Source of the DNA: an uncultured Aquimarina sp.
GTDB lineage: Bacteria; Bacteroidota; Bacteroidia; Flavobacteriales; Flavobacteriaceae
Assembly (NCBI RefSeq): GCF_947496855.1
Contig: NZ_CANMED010000011.1
Location: forward strand, 1-45,909
DNA length: 45,909 nucleotides
Direction: 5' to 3'
Part shown: positions 40,696-45,909 of the stretch, one piece after another
How the letters are laid out: every line of letters starts with the position of its first letter
How positions within the stretch are numbered: position 1 is the first letter of the stretch
Notes under the pieces: model-generated
The model's input: the letters and a program-made list of their open reading frames with translations, nothing else
What the model was told of the DNA's origin: nothing
Databases searched by the model: none
Translations under genes and position numbers: made by a program

Positions 40696-42938
40696 TAGTA
40701 ATGAAGGAACAGATGAAATTATCTAATCATATTCTATTAACTAGTCTGAAATTTTGTAATTTCTCTAAGCAAATACTAATCTTTGTCTTATTATTTATTT
40801 CTTTTTGTGTGTATGGACAAGTTGATGGTAATACCCTATCTCTATCTACTAAAAAATTGAATATTTATTCTAAAGAACAAAAACAGTTAGATGAAGCATA
40901 CAAGTTTCTAGGAACAGAAAGAGAACTAGACGCCTACACTAATAGTCATCGTTTATTAAAAAAAACAAAACATAAAAAAAACAAAATCTATGCTAATATC
41001 ATTATTGGAATTTATAACAATGATAGAAACTTAGCTGATTCCGCATTGTTTTATGGATACGAAACCATAAAACTAATCGGAAACCAAAAAGACTCATTAT
41101 CAATGCTAAGTCTATCATCTGCATATAATATTATTGCCAATGCATATGGAGACAAAAGCTTATTAGAAGAAAGCAAAAAATGGCATCTTAAGGGTATCGA
41201 AATTGCTCAAAAACATCAAACTAGGGGAAGATATTTTAGAAAAGTACACAATTTAGCTACAACATACATTAGGTTAAAGGATTATGATTATGCAATCAAA
41301 CTTCTAGAATCTTGTCTTGAATACACGGAGAATACTAAGTTTATATTTACAGTATACATAAGTCTAGCAACTGCCTATTCTTATAAAAATAATTTTGAAC
41401 TAGCTCTTTCTTATTTAAAAAAAACTCTTGAATATTTTAAGGACGACAAGGGTTCAAGAAATAAAATGGTAATATTACAAAATATAGGAGCACAGTATCA
41501 TCTAATGAAAAACTATGATGAAGCACTATCCTATTATAATCAAGCACTCGTTTTAGGGAAAGAAAAAAAGTATCGCAGACCTACTTTAGATGCTATGAAT
41601 AATATTGGTCTGGTATACCAAGATAAAGGGATGCACGAAGAGGCAAAAAAAGCCTATCAAGAATCACTATTACTTTCTGAAGAACTTGGTTTTCTCGATA
41701 AACAAATTACAATATACAATCATTTGGAAGAAAGCTCAAAAGCACAAGAAAATTATAAAAATGCTTATATATACTTTGAGAAAAAAATTAAAATAAAAGA
41801 TTCCATTAGGGAGCTTCAGAAAGACAATCATATCAGAGAACTGGAAGTGAAATTTAAAACTTTACAAAAAGAGAAAGAAATAAAATTTCTTCAAGTAGAA
41901 AACACCAATCGAAATCTGGAATTAGCAAATCGCGAAGAAGCGATTAGAAACCTAACGCTTAAACAAGAAATCAAAAATAAAGAGAGTGAAATAGAGAAGA
42001 AAGAAAATGAAAATAAACTTTTATCTTTTCAGAATTCAACGGAAAAAACATTAAATGAAAATATTCTTCTAAAGAAAAATCAAGAAATCAAAGATGCACA
42101 ATTAGCAGTCCAACAGGCTGAAACCACTAAACAAAAAGGTTTTAAAAATATTATTTTATATTCTTTTTTAATACTTTTAATTCCTGTAATTGGTTTACTC
42201 GTTACCTATTATCAAAAAATAAAGGCTCAAAGTGAATTAACTATAAAGCAAGAGGAAATAAATGAGGAAAAAATTTCATCCTTACTAAAAGATCAAGAAT
42301 TAAGGGTTATTAAAGCTTCTGTAGAAGGTCAGGATAAAGAAAGAAAACGAATCGCACAAGAATTACACGATAGTATCGGAGGAAATCTTGCTGCGATTAA
42401 ACTCCAATTAAATAATTCTGAAAATAAAATCGAAGGTGCACTGAAAGGTGTCAATACTCAAATAGACGATACCTATGAGTTAGTTCGTGATCTTTCTCAT
42501 AACTTGATTCCTAAAAAATTTAGTAAAAATAATTTTTGTGATGTACTCGAAGAATATTTTAAAAACATTGGCGGGGCCAGCAGTCTTGTGACCTCTTGCA
42601 GCGTATATCCAAGAAAAGAAATTGATCTATTAGAAGAAGAATTACAAATAGAAACTTTTAAAATTATCCAAGAACTAATTACCAATAGTATTAAACACGC
42701 AAAAGCTTCTTTTATAGAGTTGCAACTTAATTTGGTAGAAAATGAGTTAAGTATTTTATTCGAGGATGATGGCGTAGGTTTTGATACAAATAAAAACATA
42801 GAAGGAATTGGATTTAGAAATATAAGAAGTAGATTAAACAAGATTTCCGGAACTATAGATATCGATTCTAGAATTAAAAGAGGAACTATTATTAATATAG
42901 AAATAACCAACCTAACACCGACCATAAATGAAATATAA
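40692..42938 (+). CDS. TPR sensor histidine kinase 2 (paralogue of kinase 1)
   Basis: A 748-residue kinase with the same plan: signal/anchor (about 25-43), TPR repeats to about 360, coiled coil, membrane helix (about 486-508), HisKA_3 with H559 in RIAQELHDSIGG, and HATPase (ELITNSIKHA, EDDGVGFD, GIGFRN). Membrane and catalytic parts are nearly identical to kinase 1, while the TPR part has diverged. It carries about 60 extra residues of Lys/Glu-rich coiled coil before the membrane helix. It overlaps the upstream kinase by 4 bp and the downstream regulator by 11 bp, so the three are translationally coupled. Confidence 0.93.
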   Translation: MIVMKEQMKLSNHILLTSLKFCNFSKQILIFVLLFISFCVYGQVDGNTLSLSTKKLNIYSKEQKQLDEAYKFLGTERELDAYTNSHRLLKKTKHKKNKIYANIIIGIYNNDRNLADSALFYGYETIKLIGNQKDSLSMLSLSSAYNIIANAYGDKSLLEESKKWHLKGIEIAQKHQTRGRYFRKVHNLATTYIRLKDYDYAIKLLESCLEYTENTKFIFTVYISLATAYSYKNNFELALSYLKKTLEYFKDDKGSRNKMVILQNIGAQYHLMKNYDEALSYYNQALVLGKEKKYRRPTLDAMNNIGLVYQDKGMHEEAKKAYQESLLLSEELGFLDKQITIYNHLEESSKAQENYKNAYIYFEKKIKIKDSIRELQKDNHIRELEVKFKTLQKEKEIKFLQVENTNRNLELANREEAIRNLTLKQEIKNKESEIEKKENENKLLSFQNSTEKTLNENILLKKNQEIKDAQLAVQQAETTKQKGFKNIILYSFLILLIPVIGLLVTYYQKIKAQSELTIKQEEINEEKISSLLKDQELRVIKASVEGQDKERKRIAQELHDSIGGNLAAIKLQLNNSENKIEGALKGVNTQIDDTYELVRDLSHNLIPKKFSKNNFCDVLEEYFKNIGGASSLVTSCSVYPRKEIDLLEEELQIETFKIIQELITNSIKHAKASFIELQLNLVENELSILFEDDGVGFDTNKNIEGIGFRNIRSRLNKISGTIDIDSRIKRGTIINIEITNLTPTINEI

Positions 42939-43572
42939 CCTAATTATAGCTGATGACCATAAAATGTTTTTGGATGGCTTATTAAGTATTTTGAATTCTG
43001 AAAAAGATTATAATATTTTATTGACTGCTAAAAATGGCAAACATATAGCGAAATATTTAGAGATTAATCCAGATGAAAAGATAGACCTTATTATCACTGA
43101 TATCACAATGCCAGAAATGGATGGTATCGCTCTGAATAAAATTGTAAAACAAAGAAAATCAAATATTAAAACTTTGGTAGTGAGCATGCACAATAACCCA
43201 GATATGATTGACAACCTTATTGAGCATGATGTCGATGGTTATGTACCTAAAAATGCAGAAAAAGAAGAACTTCTTAAAGCAATACAAACTATATTAAAAG
43301 GAGAAAAGTATTTTTCGCGTGAGATAAAAGACATCTACATGGAAAATAAGTTTTCTAAAAAGAAAGATGAAGAAGTAAAACTTACTCAAAGAGAAATAGA
43401 TGTTATTACCTTAATCGCACAAGAATTCACAACTCAGGAAATTGCTGATAAATTGTTCTTAAGTAAACATACAATAGAAAGTTACCGGAAGAATCTAATT
43501 GCTAAACTTAGCGTAAGAAATCTTGCTGGACTAACTAAGTATGCAATGAAAATGAATTATATTCAAGATTGA
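42928..43572 (+). CDS. LuxR/NarL-type response regulator
   Basis: A 214-residue regulator. The receiver domain has acidic D9-D10, phosphoacceptor D58 (LIITDITMPEMDG) and Lys in VPKNAEKEE. The C-terminal LuxR HTH is complete (LTQREIDVITLIAQEFTTQE, then IADKLFLSKHTIESYRKNLI). It begins 11 bp inside the second kinase gene, so it is almost certainly the shared partner of both kinases. Its targets are not evident; the convergent PorP/SprF gene is on the other strand. Confidence 0.95.
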   Translation: MKYNLIIADDHKMFLDGLLSILNSEKDYNILLTAKNGKHIAKYLEINPDEKIDLIITDITMPEMDGIALNKIVKQRKSNIKTLVVSMHNNPDMIDNLIEHDVDGYVPKNAEKEELLKAIQTILKGEKYFSREIKDIYMENKFSKKKDEEVKLTQREIDVITLIAQEFTTQEIADKLFLSKHTIESYRKNLIAKLSVRNLAGLTKYAMKMNYIQD

Positions 43573-43620
43573 TTTTGTTTTTCTAGTTAGAACAAAGAAC
43601 GACTTTACGATTTTTTTGGG

Positions 43621-44550
43621 CTATCCTTTATTACTAAAACCAGCTCCAAAACGGTAACTAAGAATAATTCCGTGTGTATTATTAATCGGATTACTTCTTA
43701 GTGTTTGGTTATAGTTATAAAGCAACCTCCAGTGATCAAAGAAATAAAAACCGGCCAGAAAGTTTATTGACGAATTCGTTCTATACCCCAACCCGCCTTC
43801 AATTCTATTTTTATAGTTTACTGTAAGATTAAGATCTGTCTGAATTGGTGCTCCAGAAACGTATTTTATGAGAACATTTGGTTTAATCATTAATTCCTGA
43901 AAACGGGTCGTAAAAAATCTATACCCCATATATGCATATAATGGGTTATCAAGGTTTATATTATCATCAGAAGCCAAAGAATTTACCAAAACATTAGAAG
44001 CTGAAAATCCAACATAAATATGTTCTCTGTTATATAAAATTCCGATTCCAATAGTAGGGATCGTAGTATTAATATTATTCTCAAAATTAGGATCATTCTG
44101 TATTCCTAATTCCTGTAGGTTTTCATTATATAACAATATCCCTCCTGTAATTCCAAAAGATAATACGTTAGGATTATAAGACCACCATCTTGCGCGATTA
44201 TAATTATGGTCAAAAATGATTTTATAAGCGTAAGATGCAAATAAGCTTGTAGCGGTTGTAACCCCTATTTTATCGCTAGAAAATCCTGCTCCCAAGCCTA
44301 CATTACGAGAATTTAATGGTGTATTAAAAGTCAACCCTATATTTCTAGGGCTTCCATCAATTTGATTTAGATATCCTCTATTTGTTAACGTTACATCAGT
44401 ATTTGGATAAAAACCCGCATGAGCTGGATTTATTAGTATTGCATTGTAATCATAGTTTGCAAAAACCGGTGTTTGCTGACCGTACATTTTGCATAATAAG
44501 AATCCATTTGATAGTAAAACAACTATCAATTGTATATAGATTTTTTTCAT
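43621..44550 (-). CDS. PorP/SprF-family T9SS-associated outer membrane protein
   Basis: A 309-residue beta-barrel-like protein with signal peptide (IQLIVVLLSNGFLLCKMYGQ) and the family opening QQTPVFANYDYNAILINPAH followed by AGFYPNTDVTLTNRGYLNQ. PorP/SprF proteins are partners of type B T9SS cargo: SprF is needed for secretion of SprB in Flavobacterium johnsoniae. It starts 3 bp after the stop of the upstream type B CTD gene, so that protein is its probable cargo. Confidence 0.93.
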   Translation of the reverse strand: MKKIYIQLIVVLLSNGFLLCKMYGQQTPVFANYDYNAILINPAHAGFYPNTDVTLTNRGYLNQIDGSPRNIGLTFNTPLNSRNVGLGAGFSSDKIGVTTATSLFASYAYKIIFDHNYNRARWWSYNPNVLSFGITGGILLYNENLQELGIQNDPNFENNINTTIPTIGIGILYNREHIYVGFSASNVLVNSLASDDNINLDNPLYAYMGYRFFTTRFQELMIKPNVLIKYVSGAPIQTDLNLTVNYKNRIEGGLGYRTNSSINFLAGFYFFDHWRLLYNYNQTLRSNPINNTHGIILSYRFGAGFSNKG

Positions 44551-44553
44551 GAA

Positions 44554-45909
44554 TTAGCGTTTTAAAACAAGGAAACCGGTTGATTTCCTTAAATTGTTTG
44601 TACCCTCAGTTTCAATGTTAAAGAAATAAGTTCCCTCTGGAAGTTTATCAGCTCCTAAGCTTCTCTTTCGATTAGCGATTCCGTCAAAAACACGGGAAGT
44701 GTTATTATATCCGTTGATTTCAAAAACTAAATCTCCCCAACGGTTAAATATTAGAACTTTGTTATTAGGGTAATTTTCGATTCCGTCGATTTCCCAAAAT
44801 TCATTTATTCCATCTCCATCAGGAGAGAACCCATATTTAGTTTCATCTTCAGGAAGTTGCTCTACAAACACGGTTATCATATCTTCAGCAATACATCCTT
44901 CCTCACTGGTAAATATTACTATATATGTAGTAGTCTCTGTTGGACTTGCTACTGGATTGAAAATAGTTGTATCTGAAAGTCCAGTTTGAGGAGACCAAAC
45001 AATAGTACCCAAATCCAAAGTTTCAGAATTCAATTGTATTTCTTGTCCTTCTTCAATTTCTACATCTTCTCCAGCTTCTATTGATATTGTATCTATATAT
45101 AATCTAAAACGACAATCAGAACTATTCCCACTGGCATCAGTTGCTGTTATCACAATCTCCATTCCATCTATAACTTCACTTCCAGGAGCTGGCTCCTGAG
45201 TTATGATTGGACTAGGATCCATATTATCCATCACCGTAATTTCGGAGCTATAATCCAAAATTATTTGAGCATCACAAGAAAGAGTTTGATCAGCTATACA
45301 ATCAATTACCGGAGATTCTGTATCCGAAGAAGCTGTAATTATAAACGAACAACTATTAGAATTTCCGTTAGAATCAGTTGCAATGAACTCTATTGTCATT
45401 CCATCAACAAAAGCTGTTCCTACAGCTGGAGTTTGGGTAATATTTAGAGAAGTATCACAGTTATCCGTAACCATAACTAAGCCTGTATAATCAGGAATTA
45501 AAGAACCTATAGTTAGTGTTTGATTATCTGGACATGTTATAATTGGTGCTTCTGCATCATCTATCGTAATGATTTGAGTAACATTAATACTATTACCAGC
45601 TTCGTCCGTTATACGATACGTTCTTGTTACCAAACCAGCAACGGAAGTATCATCACTAACAAAAGTGACAACGGGATTCGTAGTACAATTATCCATCGCA
45701 TCCAATACCACTGTAACATCAGGCGCAGGTACATCAGAAATACATGCTACAATAATTGATGTTGGATCGCTCGCAGTAGGATCTGTCGTATCATTTATGG
45801 TAATGGTCTGAGTAACATTAATACTATTACCCGCTTCGTCCGTTATACGATACGTTCTTGTGATCAAATCAGCAACAGAAGTATCATCACTAACAAATTC
45901 AACAACAGG
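44554..45909 (-). CDS. Large surface protein with HYR-like repeats and T9SS type B sorting domain (C-terminal part)
   Basis: The frame is open at the right edge and gives 451 residues before the stop. It begins with two 78-residue repeats (VTRTYRITDEAGNSINVTQ occurs in each), continues with HYR-like domains (APIITCPDNQTL, SPVIDCIADQTLSC, each with paired Cys), then an Ig-like segment (VWSPQTGLSDTTIFNP) and ends with the gliding-motility-associated type B CTD: YGFSPDGDGINEFWEIDGIE, VLIFNRWGDLVFE, and LPEGTYFFNIE. It would be exported by T9SS with the PorP/SprF protein encoded 3 bp downstream. Its function may be adhesive; the N-terminus is outside the window. Confidence 0.92.
   Translation of the reverse strand, partial: PVVEFVSDDTSVADLITRTYRITDEAGNSINVTQTITINDTTDPTASDPTSIIVACISDVPAPDVTVVLDAMDNCTTNPVVTFVSDDTSVAGLVTRTYRITDEAGNSINVTQIITIDDAEAPIITCPDNQTLTIGSLIPDYTGLVMVTDNCDTSLNITQTPAVGTAFVDGMTIEFIATDSNGNSNSCSFIITASSDTESPVIDCIADQTLSCDAQIILDYSSEITVMDNMDPSPIITQEPAPGSEVIDGMEIVITATDASGNSSDCRFRLYIDTISIEAGEDVEIEEGQEIQLNSETLDLGTIVWSPQTGLSDTTIFNPVASPTETTTYIVIFTSEEGCIAEDMITVFVEQLPEDETKYGFSPDGDGINEFWEIDGIENYPNNKVLIFNRWGDLVFEINGYNNTSRVFDGIANRKRSLGADKLPEGTYFFNIETEGTNNLRKSTGFLVLKR

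Overview
The window looks like chromosomal DNA from an AT-rich member of the Flavobacteriaceae (Bacteroidota). Evidence: promoters of the Bacteroidota type (TTTG, 18 bp, TAnnTTTG), a type IX secretion (T9SS) type B sorting domain next to a PorP/SprF-like gene, lipoproteins with acidic residues after the lipid-bearing Cys, Bacteroidota families (DUF2851, DUF3467), and a near absence of Shine-Dalgarno sites except in front of rpsU. The genus cannot be fixed from the sequence; a marine group such as Aquimarina is only a guess.

Layout. 1-3704 (-) is the N-terminal part of a very large secreted surface protein running off the left edge. 4031-5617 (+) is prfC. From about 21.8 kb down to 5.8 kb on the minus strand lies the translation/transcription super-cluster: rpsU, a Xer recombinase, hpf, tRNA-Thr(TGT), tRNA-Tyr, tRNA-Gly, tRNA-Thr(GGT), tuf, tRNA-Trp, secE, nusG, rplK, rplA, rplJ, rplL, rpoB, rpoC, then DUF3467 and DUF962 genes. 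The order Thr-Tyr-Gly-Thr-tuf matches the E. coli thrU-tyrU-glyT-thrT-tufB operon. Several promoters, terminators and RNA hairpins divide this cluster into units.

22.0-27.7 kb is the accessory part: a secreted GH13 alpha-amylase lipoprotein with twin LacI-type operators, a dead 3' fragment of an acyl-CoA dehydrogenase gene that still has its terminator, a 659-residue lipoprotein related to cholesterol-dependent cytolysins (CDC-like pore former), three 90-bp tandem copies of the 3' end of the neighbouring acyl-CoA dehydrogenase gene, and that intact gene. The CDC-like gene is thus bracketed by acyl-CoA dehydrogenase 3' ends in the same orientation. This is the most unusual locus in the window.

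27.9-37.3 kb (-) carries a helix-hairpin-helix protein and an alanine/sodium symporter, then a K+ channel, PspC-like protein and DUF2851 protein in one unit, an AraC-type regulator, a cystathionine beta-synthase-like enzyme and a LolC/E-FtsX type permease. Divergent from the permease, with only 8 bp between start codons, is a NamZ-like (DUF1343) lipoprotein gene. 38.7-43.6 kb (+) is an overlapping operon of two paralogous TPR sensor kinases and one LuxR-type response regulator. The right edge (-) holds a PorP/SprF-like outer membrane protein and the C-terminal part of a large repeat protein with a T9SS type B sorting domain, probably its partner.
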